A model generated the notes under the pieces. The model was not told the origin of the DNA. It did not search any database and saw only the letters and a list, made by a program, of their open reading frames with translations. 64,000 bases of DNA from Bacillota bacterium. Its GTDB lineage: Bacteria > Bacillota > Clostridia > Lachnospirales > CAG-274. The DNA is taken from positions 1 through 64,000 of the forward strand of contig JAFUAF010000013.1 in assembly GCA_017460805.1 (NCBI GenBank), written 5' to 3'. Numbering within the stretch: position 1 is the stretch's first letter; each line of letters begins with the position of its first letter. Both the position numbers and the translations under genes were made by a program. Positions 41,671 through 51,301 of this stretch are shown here, one piece after another.

Positions 41671-43317
41671 ATGAATCATCAAAAATACCGCGCATATCCC
41701 ACAATGAATATGCCTAACAGAAAATGGCCCAACAATGTAATAACAAAAGCGCCCGCATGGTGCAGCGTCGATTTGCGCGACGGCAACCAGGCGCTTGAAA
41801 AGCCCATGAACCTTGAACAGAAGATAGAATTTTTCAAATATCTTGTAAAGATAGGCTTTAAGGAGATAGAAGTCGGTTTCCCCGCAGCAAGCGAGACCGA
41901 ATACGAATTCTGCCGTGTGCTTATCGAGCAGAATTTGATACCCGATGATGTTGTGATACAGGTGCTGACACAGAGCCGCGAACATATCATCAAGCGTACA
42001 TACGAGGCTTTGAGGGGCGTTAAAAAGGCTATTGTTCATCTTTACAATTCAACTTCGACTTTACAGCGCGATGTTGTTTTCAACAAGCCCAAGTCCGAGA
42101 TAACGGAACTTGCCGTATTCGGCGCAAAACTTGTAAAGCAGCTTGCGGAAGAAGAGGGCAGGGAGCATTTTCAGTTTGAATATTCGCCCGAAAGTTTTAC
42201 GGGCACGGAAATGGACTATGCCGCAGAAATATGCAATGCAGTTCTTGATGTATGGCAGCCCACATCCGACAACAAAGTAATAATCAATTTGCCGAACACC
42301 GTTGAAATGGCAACGCCCAATGTTTATGCAGACCAGATAGAATATATGTGTGACAATCTTAAATACCGTGAGAATGTTATTGTAAGTCTTCACGCGCACA
42401 ACGACCGCGGCACAGCCGTAGCCGACAGCGAACTTGGCGTAATGGCAGGTGCGGACAGAGTAGAGGGCACACTTTTCGGCAACGGCGAGAGAACGGGCAA
42501 TGCGGATATTCTTGTTATGGCGCTTAATATGTTCAGTCAGGGTGTAGATCCAAAACTGGATTTCAGCCATATAAATGATGCGATAAATATTTATGAGTCC
42601 TCGACACTTATGCAGGTGCATCCCCGTCATCCTTATGCGGGTGAGCTGGTTTATACCGCATTTTCGGGCTCTCATCAGGATGCTATCAAAAAAGGCATGG
42701 CAAAAATGGCGGAGCATCCCGACCGCTGGGAAGTGCCTTATCTTCCTATCGACCCCTTGGATGTCGGCAGAAACTACGACCCCATTATCCGTATCAACAG
42801 CCAGTCGGGCAAGGGCGGCGTAGCTTATATCCTCGAAACGAATTATTCGCTTAGCGTGCCTAAGATAATGCAGCAGGATTTCGGTCCTATAGTTACATCC
42901 GAGTCCGTAAAGAAAGACAAGGAACTTACACCGCAGGAGATATACGACCTGTTTATCGACACTTACTATGTGCGTGAGCCTATCAAGGTAGAATACTACA
43001 CGGAACACGCGACCGATGACAAGGTTGAAATTTCGACACGTCTTATTGTAAACGGCGAAGAAAAGAATTTTGACGGCGAGGGCAACGGTATCGTTGACGC
43101 TTTCTGCAAGATAATCACAAGAGAATTCGGCATCAATTTCAATGTTGCTCACTACAGCGAGCACGCTATGGAATACGGCAACAGCTCCAAGGCTATTACC
43201 TATATCCAGATATTTGATGCAGAACAGAAGTCGCACTTTGGCGTGGGTATAAGCAGCAATATCGCAAAATCATCCCTGCGTGCCATCATAAGTGCCGTTA
43301 ATCAGATCAAAAGGTGA
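41671..43317 (+). CDS. leuA: 2-isopropylmalate synthase
   Basis: Catalyses the first step of leucine synthesis, condensing acetyl-CoA with 2-ketoisovalerate. The 548 residues match the longer LeuA2 type (Corynebacterium-like): start YRAYPTMNMPNRKWPNN, WCSVDLRDGNQAL with the metal Asp, VGFPAASETEYEF, LHAHNDRGTAVADSELG with metal His pair, and GTLFGNGERTGN. The C-terminal leucine-binding regulatory domain spans about 430-548. AGGAGGA precedes ATG 41671. Control is by leucine T-box plus probable feedback inhibition. No leuBCD genes follow here. Confidence 0.95.
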   Translation: MNHQKYRAYPTMNMPNRKWPNNVITKAPAWCSVDLRDGNQALEKPMNLEQKIEFFKYLVKIGFKEIEVGFPAASETEYEFCRVLIEQNLIPDDVVIQVLTQSREHIIKRTYEALRGVKKAIVHLYNSTSTLQRDVVFNKPKSEITELAVFGAKLVKQLAEEEGREHFQFEYSPESFTGTEMDYAAEICNAVLDVWQPTSDNKVIINLPNTVEMATPNVYADQIEYMCDNLKYRENVIVSLHAHNDRGTAVADSELGVMAGADRVEGTLFGNGERTGNADILVMALNMFSQGVDPKLDFSHINDAINIYESSTLMQVHPRHPYAGELVYTAFSGSHQDAIKKGMAKMAEHPDRWEVPYLPIDPLDVGRNYDPIIRINSQSGKGGVAYILETNYSLSVPKIMQQDFGPIVTSESVKKDKELTPQEIYDLFIDTYYVREPIKVEYYTEHATDDKVEISTRLIVNGEEKNFDGEGNGIVDAFCKIITREFGINFNVAHYSEHAMEYGNSSKAITYIQIFDAEQKSHFGVGISSNIAKSSLRAIISAVNQIKR

Positions 43318-43322
43318 GTTGA

Positions 43323-43865
43323 ATGGTCTATTTTATAGCTGTAAACGGCTTTACACCGCGTTTTATAGTGGCGCTTGTCACAATGTGCATACTGTGCATT
43401 TTGTTCTGGTATGTGGCTGTGCCGTATATTGCGGTGAAGTTTTTTAAACCCGTAAGCAGAGTTAAATTTTTTATTAGAATGATGCTCTATGCCGCCTTTT
43501 TATCGGCGCTGTATGCGTTCTGGTTCTATGCGGAATATAAAATGGCGGAAGATAGTTTTATGGATGAGACTTTGTACGCGGGAAACATTGCTGTTGCTTT
43601 TATTGTGGGCGCTGCAATAATATCGTTTGTGAGTGCGATTATCAGCTACAATATTTTTAAACATACAAAAGGCGTTGATGTGGCTTTGCCTTATGATTAT
43701 ATCCGTGCAAAGACGGTAAAGGCAAAGGTCACCGAAGTAGACAGCCTGACCGCTGTCGAATACAACCAAAAAACATATTATCTGTCCAAAAATTTCAATT
43801 TCAGACTGCGTGATGAAGTGAAAGTCAAATTGATAGAGGACAGAGAGAATTGCTATCTTGCATAA
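43323..43865 (+). CDS. polytopic membrane protein of unknown function
   Basis: A 180-residue protein with about four membrane helices (about 10-30, 45-65, 90-115) and a C-terminal soluble part (about 118-180) that looks like a small beta-barrel (VKAKVTEVDSLTAVEYNQKTYYL). No family is recognised. It begins 5 bases after leuA with an AGGTGAG site, so it shares the leucine-regulated transcript and is followed by a terminator. Confidence 0.65.
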   Translation: MVYFIAVNGFTPRFIVALVTMCILCILFWYVAVPYIAVKFFKPVSRVKFFIRMMLYAAFLSALYAFWFYAEYKMAEDSFMDETLYAGNIAVAFIVGAAIISFVSAIISYNIFKHTKGVDVALPYDYIRAKTVKAKVTEVDSLTAVEYNQKTYYLSKNFNFRLRDEVKVKLIEDRENCYLA

Positions 43866-43870
43866 AAAAA

Positions 43871-43901
43871 GGGCTGCCGTAAATTTGCGGCAGCCCTTTT
43901 T
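43871..43901 (+). terminator. terminator of leuA operon
   Basis: GGGCTGCCG/CGGCAGCCC, 9-bp stem with 8-base loop, then T5. Confidence 0.88.
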
Positions 43902-43957
43902 GCGTGCTTTACATTGCCTTTTAATTTCAAATAATATTTGAATTTTCCTGAAAAAAG

Positions 43958-43987
43958 TTGACAATTTAATAAGAGTTATTTTATAAT
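43958..43987 (+). promoter_or_regulatory. promoter of the dockerin-protein gene
   Basis: TTGACA (43958-43963) and TATAAT (43982-43987) with an 18-base spacer. Confidence 0.8.
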
Positions 43988-44022
43988 GTAGAAGTATTTA
44001 TAACATGATAAGGGGGATAAAA

Positions 44023-45285
44023 ATGTTAAATTTCGGGAGGATTTTTTCCGCCGCGGTATCGGTCTGCCTGTTGTCGGCAAACATAATACCGACCTATGCC
44101 GCAGAAGGAGATAAATTTAATGTCGGCGAAAAAGCCGTAAAAGTCGGCGATTATTTTCAAATGGGTACATATTATGAGGATCCGATACTTTGGAGATGTA
44201 TTGCGTATGACGAAAACGGTGCGCTGATATTAAGCGACAAAATAATTTGTATGAAAGCTTTTGATGCATCGGGAGAAAGCGAAAACGGAAGCCATAAAAG
44301 AGAAAGCGAAAACGGGCTGTACAGAAAAAGATACGGCAGCAATTACTGGGGCGACTCCAATCTGAAAGATTGGTTAAACAGCGATGCGGACACGGGCAAA
44401 GTCGTATGGAGCTGCGGAAATCCGCCCGATGCCGAACATTTATTCAACGGCTATATGCCATACGACCAAGAGGCGGGTTTTCTGCACGGCTTTACAAACA
44501 GCGAGAAAAGTGCGATAAAGACCGTAAAGCAGAAACAGATACTCCCCATGAGGGAATATAGTACCGAGCCTGCCGAAAACTACCATATTTTTCATGAAGA
44601 GAGGGACGGTTATTATTCTGTCTCGCCCATAGAGCATCTTCTTCAGAATTACGATACCGCATACTGTGAATACTCCGATGACAAGGTCTTTTTATTGGAT
44701 GTAAAGCAGGCTGATGATCTCCATAGAGATTTTGGAGAGTATCTTGCTGCCGAACCTACACAAAAGGCCGCGTTATATGTAAGAAATAACAGCGGTATGA
44801 CTATGGCTTATGTCCACGAATGGAGCTATTGGCTAAGGACTCCGAGCAATCACAGGAACGGCGGTTTTCATGTGCGTACCGTAAGACAGCGCGGCAGAAA
44901 TGATAATTATTTTAATATTTATGAAGATATGACTTATGACGGCGACTCATTCGGCGTGCGCCCCGCATTCTATCTTGACAGCGCAAAAGCAAAGCTTACA
45001 AGCGGTACGGGTACAGCGGCAGACCCTTATGTTATCAACGGAAAGGGTTTTGTATACGGCGATGCCGATGCCGACGGGAAAGTTACCGCAAGCGATGCGG
45101 CTCTCGTTCTTCAAAAAACAATGACGGGCACACTTGAACTTCCCGTCCAAAAGAAAACTGAAAATTGGCTTGAATATATAGATGCGGACAACGACAATAA
45201 AATAACCGCAAGCGATGCTTCTTTTATAATGCAGAAAACGCTTGTCGGCACGTATCTTCTGCCCGCAGAAAAGACGGCAAAATAA
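44023..45285 (+). CDS. secreted protein with DUF6273-like domain and dockerin-like repeats
   Basis: A 420-residue exported protein. The signal peptide ends near TYA-AEG (residue about 27). The body resembles the DUF6273 family (W-x-C-I-AYDENGALILSDK, WSYWLRTPS, GVRPAFYLD). The last 70 residues hold two calcium-binding dockerin type I-like repeats (DADADGKVTASDAALVLQK, DADNDNKITASDASFIMQK). Dockerins plug enzymes into cellulosomal cohesins; here the partner is unknown. ATG 44023 follows AAGGGGG. It sits alone between terminators. Confidence 0.85.
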   Translation: MLNFGRIFSAAVSVCLLSANIIPTYAAEGDKFNVGEKAVKVGDYFQMGTYYEDPILWRCIAYDENGALILSDKIICMKAFDASGESENGSHKRESENGLYRKRYGSNYWGDSNLKDWLNSDADTGKVVWSCGNPPDAEHLFNGYMPYDQEAGFLHGFTNSEKSAIKTVKQKQILPMREYSTEPAENYHIFHEERDGYYSVSPIEHLLQNYDTAYCEYSDDKVFLLDVKQADDLHRDFGEYLAAEPTQKAALYVRNNSGMTMAYVHEWSYWLRTPSNHRNGGFHVRTVRQRGRNDNYFNIYEDMTYDGDSFGVRPAFYLDSAKAKLTSGTGTAADPYVINGKGFVYGDADADGKVTASDAALVLQKTMTGTLELPVQKKTENWLEYIDADNDNKITASDASFIMQKTLVGTYLLPAEKTAK

Positions 45286-45317
45286 AAAAGGCGGCACCGT
45301 AAAAAGTGCCGCCTTTT
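45286..45317. terminator. bidirectional terminator
   Basis: A 12-bp stem AAAAGGCGGCAC/GTGCCGCCTTTT between convergent genes, flanked by A and T runs. Confidence 0.88.
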
Positions 45318-45320
45318 GCA

Positions 45321-46094
45321 TTACATTGCGGTATATCCGCCGTCAACGGGAATGATACAGCCGTTTACATAGCTGCTCATGGGTGAAGCAAGGAAGATGG
45401 CGGCTGTGTCCAGCTCGCCCTCTTTGCCGTAGCGTGCCATTGGTATCATTGTCTTTGCGTAGTTCTGGAAGAATTCGCTGTCAAGGGTCTCCTTGGTAAG
45501 CGGGGTTTCAAAATAACCCGGGCAGATAGCGTTTACGGTAATGCCCTTATCGCCCCATTCTGCGGCAAGTGCGCGGGTAAGGTTTACAACGCCGCCTTTT
45601 GCTGCGTGGTAGGGTGCTGCGGGAGCGATTTTGTTGCCCACAAGGCCGTACATTGACGCTATATTTATAATTCTGCCGCTGCCTGCGGAAAGCATAGCCG
45701 CATTTGCAACTGCGCGCGACATTTTGAATGTGCCCGCAAGGTCGATATTGAATTCGTTGAAGAACTGCTCGTCCGTTATCTGTTCGGCGGGAGCAACAGC
45801 GCCCGTGCCCGCATTGTTGATAAGAATATCAATTCGGCCGAATTTGTCCATTATGGTCTTGACTGCGTTTTCGACTTTTTCCGTGTCCGTAATGTCGCAT
45901 GGGACGGGGAGAGTCTCAACCCCGTATTCGTCCGCGATCTCCTTTGCTACCTGTTCTATAAGGTTTTGGCGGCGCGCAAGAACGGCGATATTTGCTCCCT
46001 GGTTTGCAAGTGCCTTTGCCATCTGTACGCCAAGTCCCGTAGAGCAGCCTGTTACAACTGCTGTCATTCCCGTAAGGTCAAAATAATTTTTCAT
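45321..46094 (-). CDS. short-chain dehydrogenase/reductase (gluconate 5-dehydrogenase-like)
   Basis: A 257-residue classical SDR: TGCSTGLG coenzyme loop (near residue 15), NNAG, catalytic Ser near IINIASMYG, YHAAK active Tyr/Lys, and C-terminal GGYTAM. The size and the PYHAAKGGVVNLTRALAAEW stretch are like gluconate 5-dehydrogenase or KduD-type sugar-acid enzymes, but the substrate is not certain. ATG 46094 follows GGAG by 7 bases. It stands alone. Confidence 0.88.
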   Translation of the reverse strand: MKNYFDLTGMTAVVTGCSTGLGVQMAKALANQGANIAVLARRQNLIEQVAKEIADEYGVETLPVPCDITDTEKVENAVKTIMDKFGRIDILINNAGTGAVAPAEQITDEQFFNEFNIDLAGTFKMSRAVANAAMLSAGSGRIINIASMYGLVGNKIAPAAPYHAAKGGVVNLTRALAAEWGDKGITVNAICPGYFETPLTKETLDSEFFQNYAKTMIPMARYGKEGELDTAAIFLASPMSSYVNGCIIPVDGGYTAM

Positions 46095-46166
46095 AAAAAT
46101 CTCCTTTGAGTTTATTTGGTAAGTCACAACTAACCGATATTATTTTAGCACATTTTTTTGCGCTTG

Positions 46167-47930
46167 TCAATTATCGGCTGTTATGACACAATTTCTGCCG
46201 CGGGCCTTTGCCTGATACAAAGCCTCATCGACCTTTATGTAGAGATTTTTTCTGTCGCTGTCGCTGCTGCTGTGTATAACGCCAAAACTTGCTGTCAATC
46301 GTCTTACATTTTCAAACCTGTTCTCTTCTATGGCCTTGCGTGTATTTTCTGCAAGTGCGGCAGTATCTTCAAGCGACATATCGGGCAGCAGCATGAAAAA
46401 TTCTTCGCCGCCCCAACGTCCCACAGCTTCGCCTTTTGCAGGATCGACAGCGGCTTTTAATATGTCTGCGACCTTTCTTAAAACCTTGTCGCCCACATCG
46501 TGGCCTAAAATATCATTTACTTTTTTAAAGTGGTCTACATCGACCATTATAAGACCGACGCCGTTTTTTGAATCAGCTTCATTGTCAAGTGCGGCGTTTA
46601 TGCGCTTTTCAATCTCACGGCGGTTGTAAAGCTGTGTCAGCTCGTCCGTTATAGCCATTTTTAAAAGCTGTTCGTTTTTCTGCTGAAGTTCCTCGTTTGT
46701 AGACTGCACAAGCTGTGCAAGGCGCTTTAAAAGATATGCCTGACCGACAAGCATGGAATCGTCTATTTTTGCATCGGGCAGGGCAAGTCCTTTTTTTTCT
46801 CCCTCGCGCATACAGATAGTGAGCATGGTTATATTGTGCTCAAATACCGTGCCTCTGTCGGACATTCTTATAAGTTCACCGCCCGTAAAGAAGCCTGCGG
46901 CGCTGCCGAATTCTCCGAAAGGAGCAATTTCACGGCTTGCCATAACATCGCCCCAGAATGCTTTTCTTGCGGCGCAGGAGTAGAGGAAGATGACCTCGGG
47001 CTCAAATTCGCGGATAGCGGCACAGCGCTTGTTTACCTGCTCAAATATACCCGAAGGGTTTCCGTAGGTAAGGTAGAGCTTTTCGCCGACTTTTACGTTG
47101 CCCGAAAGATAAATGCTGCCGTCTTCCGCATAAGTGGCGGCATGACGCAGTATCTCCTCGTTATTGTCAACTATAAGCAGGGGGAATTCCACGGTATCGC
47201 GCGTAAAATTTCCCGCCTGTGTTATTTTAAGATATTTTTCATAAACTTCAAGTGCGGGGATATTGTCCACATCATAAAGTGTATGGCCGTCCGCCGCGGT
47301 AATTGTAAACGAATTTCCGAGTTTTTCCCAGCCCGCTGTTTTATCTGCGTTTACATGAAGGTCTTTGCCCGAATACATTATCGCTATAACGGTGTCGCGG
47401 TCGGCGCTTTTTGTCGTTACAACAAAAGGCTCGTCGTTGTCCATGTCGTGACCGATAGGGTAGCCGCCGAAAATAGAAACATTGGGCGCACACTCGCTCA
47501 CTCTGTCCAATATACCCATAGACTTCATTACCGACCCCGGGAAAAGAAGTTCTATTGCGCAAAGGTCGTGTGTCTTGTCGGCTGCGTTTTTAATGGCTTC
47601 GCCTATTTCGTCCGTGCGTGCGCCCGCATTGCCGTATGTGTAGATATCGACTTTTGAACTTTCAAAAACGATAGCCGATACAAGCAGATCCTGCGGGATT
47701 ATTTTGCTGTCCATGATCTCGCCGTTTGATGCAACACCTGCGATAGGTGCAGCGGGGAAATTCTCTTCAAGCGTTTTTACCTGTTTCATTATAAGCTCTT
47801 TGTCTGTCAGCCCGCAGTACAAGTGAAAAACGGTCGAGGATACTTTGTTTGCCGAAAGATATTCCTTCAGCCTGTTCATGCCTTCGTTAAGCTCACTGTC
47901 ACTGCCTGCGCGGAATAAAAACTGTTTCAT
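46167..47930 (-). CDS. FIST-sensor diguanylate cyclase
   Basis: A 587-residue cytosolic signalling protein. The first 210 residues are a FIST N domain (GVASNGEIMDSKI, PNVSIFGGYPIGHD) and the next 160 the FIST C domain (LFLYSCAARKAFWGD pattern), a small-molecule sensor thought to bind amino acids. A coiled linker (LAQLVQSTNEELQQKNEQL) leads to a GGDEF domain (ITDELTQLYNRREIEKR, active loop RWGGEEFFMLLPD) that makes cyclic-di-GMP. The inhibitory RxxD site before GGEEF is not evident. Start ATG 47930 is 7 bases after GGGAGG. Confidence 0.92.
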   Translation of the reverse strand: MKQFLFRAGSDSELNEGMNRLKEYLSANKVSSTVFHLYCGLTDKELIMKQVKTLEENFPAAPIAGVASNGEIMDSKIIPQDLLVSAIVFESSKVDIYTYGNAGARTDEIGEAIKNAADKTHDLCAIELLFPGSVMKSMGILDRVSECAPNVSIFGGYPIGHDMDNDEPFVVTTKSADRDTVIAIMYSGKDLHVNADKTAGWEKLGNSFTITAADGHTLYDVDNIPALEVYEKYLKITQAGNFTRDTVEFPLLIVDNNEEILRHAATYAEDGSIYLSGNVKVGEKLYLTYGNPSGIFEQVNKRCAAIREFEPEVIFLYSCAARKAFWGDVMASREIAPFGEFGSAAGFFTGGELIRMSDRGTVFEHNITMLTICMREGEKKGLALPDAKIDDSMLVGQAYLLKRLAQLVQSTNEELQQKNEQLLKMAITDELTQLYNRREIEKRINAALDNEADSKNGVGLIMVDVDHFKKVNDILGHDVGDKVLRKVADILKAAVDPAKGEAVGRWGGEEFFMLLPDMSLEDTAALAENTRKAIEENRFENVRRLTASFGVIHSSSDSDRKNLYIKVDEALYQAKARGRNCVITADN

Positions 47931-47988
47931 GTGCATACCTCCCGTAAACGAATTTCGTACATCATATATTTTATTTTATTTTATTTTA

Positions 47989-49119
47989 TCATACATCACT
48001 TTGATTTGCAAATTTTTTTAACTCGATCAGCTTCATCATTTTTAACAAAAATACTTTTAAAAGTGCCGCCGCAGGAACGGCAAAGACCATTCCCCATATG
48101 CCAAACAGATTTCCCGCTATGCCGACAGAAGCGATAACGGCGGGAGGAGACAGACTGACACGCTCGCCCACAAGCCGCGGGGCAATAACAAGACTGTCGA
48201 TTTGCTGTAAAATAAGCATAATACCCGCCGCGGCGGCAGCTCGTCCGAAATTTCCGTCAAGAAGAGCCGCGCCAACGGATAAGACCAGCCCCGTCAATGC
48301 GCCGAGGTAGGGTATGATATTTGTAAAACCCGTTATTATACCTATTATTCCCGCAAAAGGCAGATGAACTATGCTCAAAAGGCAGGATGCGAGTATGCTT
48401 ATAATGACGGCATCGGCAAGCTGTCCCCGTATATAGCCCGAGAACACATTGTCAAGTTCGCGGAAAATATATATGATATGCGGCTGTATTTTTTTCGGTA
48501 TCAGCAGACGGAAAATATGTCTTGTGCCGTGCAGAAGTTTAATTTTATCTTTAAGAAAGTAAAAGGCGAGTATAAGACCGAGAAAAAAGTCGGCAAGCAG
48601 ACTTCCCGCACGGCGGAAAACAGAGATGTAATCAATATCATCGGTGCTTAATTTCTTTTGCAGACGTGGGATAAAGCCAAAACGGTCGTATTTTGAAAGG
48701 CTGTGTATGTGTTGTGTTATGTTTGAAAATTTGTTTTGATAATCTTTTACAAGAAGTGAAAAAGCATTTGAAATATCGTTTTTATCGTAGATAAATACAG
48801 TATTGATAATTTTGAAAATTAAAAAAAGCAGAAGCAGAACAACTGTCAGATATAGAATTACAACAGCACCCGTGCGCCCAACGCGGGTCTTTTTTGCAAT
48901 ATATACAACAGCGGGGTCGAGAATATAGGCGCTAAGCAGACCGAAGAGAAGTATGGCAAAAATGTGCGCAAGCCAAAGTATGGTATCTGCCGCCCCGCGG
49001 AACATACTGCCCATATTCATGACCATATATGCCAAAGCATCAATAAGATATTTTGTGCCGTACACCGCGGCAAAAACAGCCGCGGCATACAGACAGCAGG
49101 AAAAAATTTTTTCTTTCAA
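47989..49119 (-). CDS. AI-2E/UPF0118 family membrane protein
   Basis: A 376-residue polytopic permease of the AI-2E family: about eight helices, middle loop with amphipathic segments (YQNKFSNITQHIHSLSKY), and the family motif GFTNIIPYLGALTG followed by QQIDSLVIAPRLVGE. Members export or import small molecules such as autoinducer-2 or sodium; the substrate is not predictable. It lies 21 bases before pepD on the minus strand, in the same direction. Confidence 0.88.
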   Translation of the reverse strand: MKEKIFSCCLYAAAVFAAVYGTKYLIDALAYMVMNMGSMFRGAADTILWLAHIFAILLFGLLSAYILDPAVVYIAKKTRVGRTGAVVILYLTVVLLLLFLIFKIINTVFIYDKNDISNAFSLLVKDYQNKFSNITQHIHSLSKYDRFGFIPRLQKKLSTDDIDYISVFRRAGSLLADFFLGLILAFYFLKDKIKLLHGTRHIFRLLIPKKIQPHIIYIFRELDNVFSGYIRGQLADAVIISILASCLLSIVHLPFAGIIGIITGFTNIIPYLGALTGLVLSVGAALLDGNFGRAAAAAGIMLILQQIDSLVIAPRLVGERVSLSPPAVIASVGIAGNLFGIWGMVFAVPAAALLKVFLLKMMKLIELKKFANQSDV

Positions 49120-49140
49120 AAATCACACCTTATTCCGTTA

Positions 49141-50583
49141 TTATTCAATTACATCGAGTATATGAAGCAAAAACTTCCATACGCGCTCTATGGAGGCTAT
49201 CTCCGCGCGTTCCTGCGGGGTGTGTATATCGAGCAGGTTAGGACCTATGGATATCATATCCATATCGGGTATTTTTTTGCCGATAAGTCCGCATTCAAGG
49301 CCTGCGTGCACGGTCTCCACAACGGGTGCGCTGCCGTAAACAACCTTGTATTCCTTTACAAAAAGGTCTAAAAGCTTTGAATTTTTGTTGAACTCCCAAC
49401 CCGGATAATCGCCGACACAGTCAAGTGTGCCGCCGCAAAGTTTTGTAAGCATTTCAACTTTCGTGCGCATCATTTCTTTAAGGCTTGCCGTGCCGCTTCT
49501 TAATGCACAGATAAATTCAACCTCGTTTTCATGCGTTTTTACAACGCCGAGATTATTTGAACTTTCGGGCATATTGAGTATAAGGTTGTTTGTCTGCACG
49601 CCGTTCGGTACAAAGGCGGCAAAAGCAAGCAGAGCGGCTGTGCTTTTTTCGTCAAAAACAAATTCGCTCTTTGTTTTTTCAAGCGTTATCTCAAGTTTGT
49701 CTTTGCCCGTAAGTTCGGTGTTGAATATGTTTTCTATTGTTTTTGATACGGCTTTTATTTTGTCTGTCGGCGCTGATGTCGAAACTGTCATTTTGGCATT
49801 TCTCGGAATGGCATTGTCCTTTGCGCCGCCGTTTACTTCTGCAAGTGCAAGGTCGGGAAGCTGCTCTTTAAGCATGGCAAAAAATCTGAATATCAGCTTG
49901 TTTGCATTGCCGCGCTCCTTGTGTATCTCTATGCCCGAATGTCCGCCCTGCAAGCCGCCTAAGGTGAAAACATAAGCGGGAGCGGTGGTTTTTACTTTTG
50001 TTACGGGTATGTGCGAATGTGTTTTTACACCGCCCGCACAGCCGACCGTAAAAACGCCCTCTATTTCGGAGTCGATATTTATCATACGTCTTGCGCTTAT
50101 ATAGGACGGGTCGAAAGCCGCCGCACCAAGCATACCGACCTCCTCGTCCGTGGTGATAAGAACTTCAAGCGGAGGGTGGGGGATAGTGTCGCTGTCAAGC
50201 AGAGTAAGCGCCATTGCAACGGCTATGCCGTCATCTGCGCCGAGAGTTGTGCCGTCGGCGTGGATATATCCGTTTTCAACACAGTATTTTATCGGGTCTT
50301 TCTCAAAATCGTGTATAACGTCTTCACGCTTTTCACAGACCATATCCATGTGACCTTGCAAAGCCACGGGCGCAAGGTTTTCTTTGCCCTTTGTACCCGC
50401 CTTTTTTATAATGACGTTGTTTGCGCTGTCGCGGTGAGCAAAAAGCCCGCGCTTTACAGCAAAATCATAAAGATATCTGCTTACAGCTTCCTCGTTTCCC
50501 GAGCCGCGGGGTATCTTGTTTATCTCCTTAAAAAAATGCAGTACCTGTTCCGATTTTAATGTTTCGTGTTGAAGTTTTTCCAT
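49141..50583 (-). CDS. pepD: cytosolic non-specific dipeptidase PepD (M20)
   Basis: PepD cleaves a wide range of dipeptides for amino-acid recovery. The 480-residue M20C protein has the metal ligands in GHMDMV, LGADDGIAVA, TTDEEVGM and DIHTPQE, with the catalytic Asp and Glu in place. It is a two-domain enzyme with a dimer lid (about 200-380). GAGGT lies 8 bases before the ATG. Upstream is ung and downstream the AI-2E permease. Confidence 0.92.
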   Translation of the reverse strand: MEKLQHETLKSEQVLHFFKEINKIPRGSGNEEAVSRYLYDFAVKRGLFAHRDSANNVIIKKAGTKGKENLAPVALQGHMDMVCEKREDVIHDFEKDPIKYCVENGYIHADGTTLGADDGIAVAMALTLLDSDTIPHPPLEVLITTDEEVGMLGAAAFDPSYISARRMINIDSEIEGVFTVGCAGGVKTHSHIPVTKVKTTAPAYVFTLGGLQGGHSGIEIHKERGNANKLIFRFFAMLKEQLPDLALAEVNGGAKDNAIPRNAKMTVSTSAPTDKIKAVSKTIENIFNTELTGKDKLEITLEKTKSEFVFDEKSTAALLAFAAFVPNGVQTNNLILNMPESSNNLGVVKTHENEVEFICALRSGTASLKEMMRTKVEMLTKLCGGTLDCVGDYPGWEFNKNSKLLDLFVKEYKVVYGSAPVVETVHAGLECGLIGKKIPDMDMISIGPNLLDIHTPQERAEIASIERVWKFLLHILDVIE

Positions 50584-50616
50584 GTTGTTTACCTCTTTTT
50601 TATTTTTGTCTTATTT

Positions 50617-51288
50617 TTAATTATTATTCCAATTTATTTCGTCAATGCCGTTTTCACGCAGAAAATCATTTGCCTTTTTAAAATGGCCGCAGTCCAGAAA
50701 ACCGCGGTAGGCAGAAAGAGGACTTGGATGCACGCTTTCAAGTATAAGGTGTTTTTTGTTGTTAAGAAGTTTTGCCTTTTTCTGTGCAGGCGAACCCCAA
50801 AGCAAAAAAACAACGGGGCGGTCGATCTCGTTCACTTTTTTAATAACGGCATCCGTGAATTTTTCCCAGCCTTTGTCTTTGTGGCTGTTGGCCTTTCCGC
50901 TTTCCACGGTAAGAACAGTGTTGAGCATAAGTACGCCCTGTTCTGCCCAGGCGGAAAGGTCGCCGTGATTTGGCGGGTCAAAAGCGTAATCGTTATTTAT
51001 GGCCTTGTAGATATTATTCAGCGACGGCGGTATCTTTTCGCCTTTTGGCACAGAAAAGCACAAGCCCATAGCCGCCCCGGGGGTATGATAGGGGTCTTGT
51101 CCTATTATTACCGCTTTTATTTTGTCGGGCGGCGTTGATTCCAATGCGTTAAAAATTTTGTTGTATGGCGGGAATATCGTCTTTTGAGCATATTCCCTCT
51201 CCACAAAATCCGAAAGCTCCTTGAAATACGGCTTTTCAAATTCGTCCGCAAGCAGCCTTGCCCAGTCTTTGTTATGTATTGTCAGCAT
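50617..51288 (-). CDS. ung: uracil-DNA glycosylase
   Basis: Removes uracil from DNA in base-excision repair. The 223 residues show the family-1 motifs: GQDPYHTPGAAMGLCFSVP (water-activating Asp and catalytic region), VLMLNTVLTVESGKANSH, FLLWG and HPSPLSAYRGF (His and Leu that push uracil out). Full length. AGGAGCAATT site before ATG. It is followed by pepD. Confidence 0.97.
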   Translation of the reverse strand: MLTIHNKDWARLLADEFEKPYFKELSDFVEREYAQKTIFPPYNKIFNALESTPPDKIKAVIIGQDPYHTPGAAMGLCFSVPKGEKIPPSLNNIYKAINNDYAFDPPNHGDLSAWAEQGVLMLNTVLTVESGKANSHKDKGWEKFTDAVIKKVNEIDRPVVFLLWGSPAQKKAKLLNNKKHLILESVHPSPLSAYRGFLDCGHFKKANDFLRENGIDEINWNNN

Positions 51289-51301
51289 AATTGCTCCTTT
51301 G

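Noticed and set aside
42061-43236. Long open frame (391 codons) opposite leuA
   Set aside because: It is a shadow of leuA codon bias, has no binding site at its start and no recognisable domain, and leuA is certain.
46836-47657. Open frame (273 codons) opposite the FIST-GGDEF gene
   Set aside because: Same reason: it mirrors a certain gene, has no start signal and is rich in unlikely residues.
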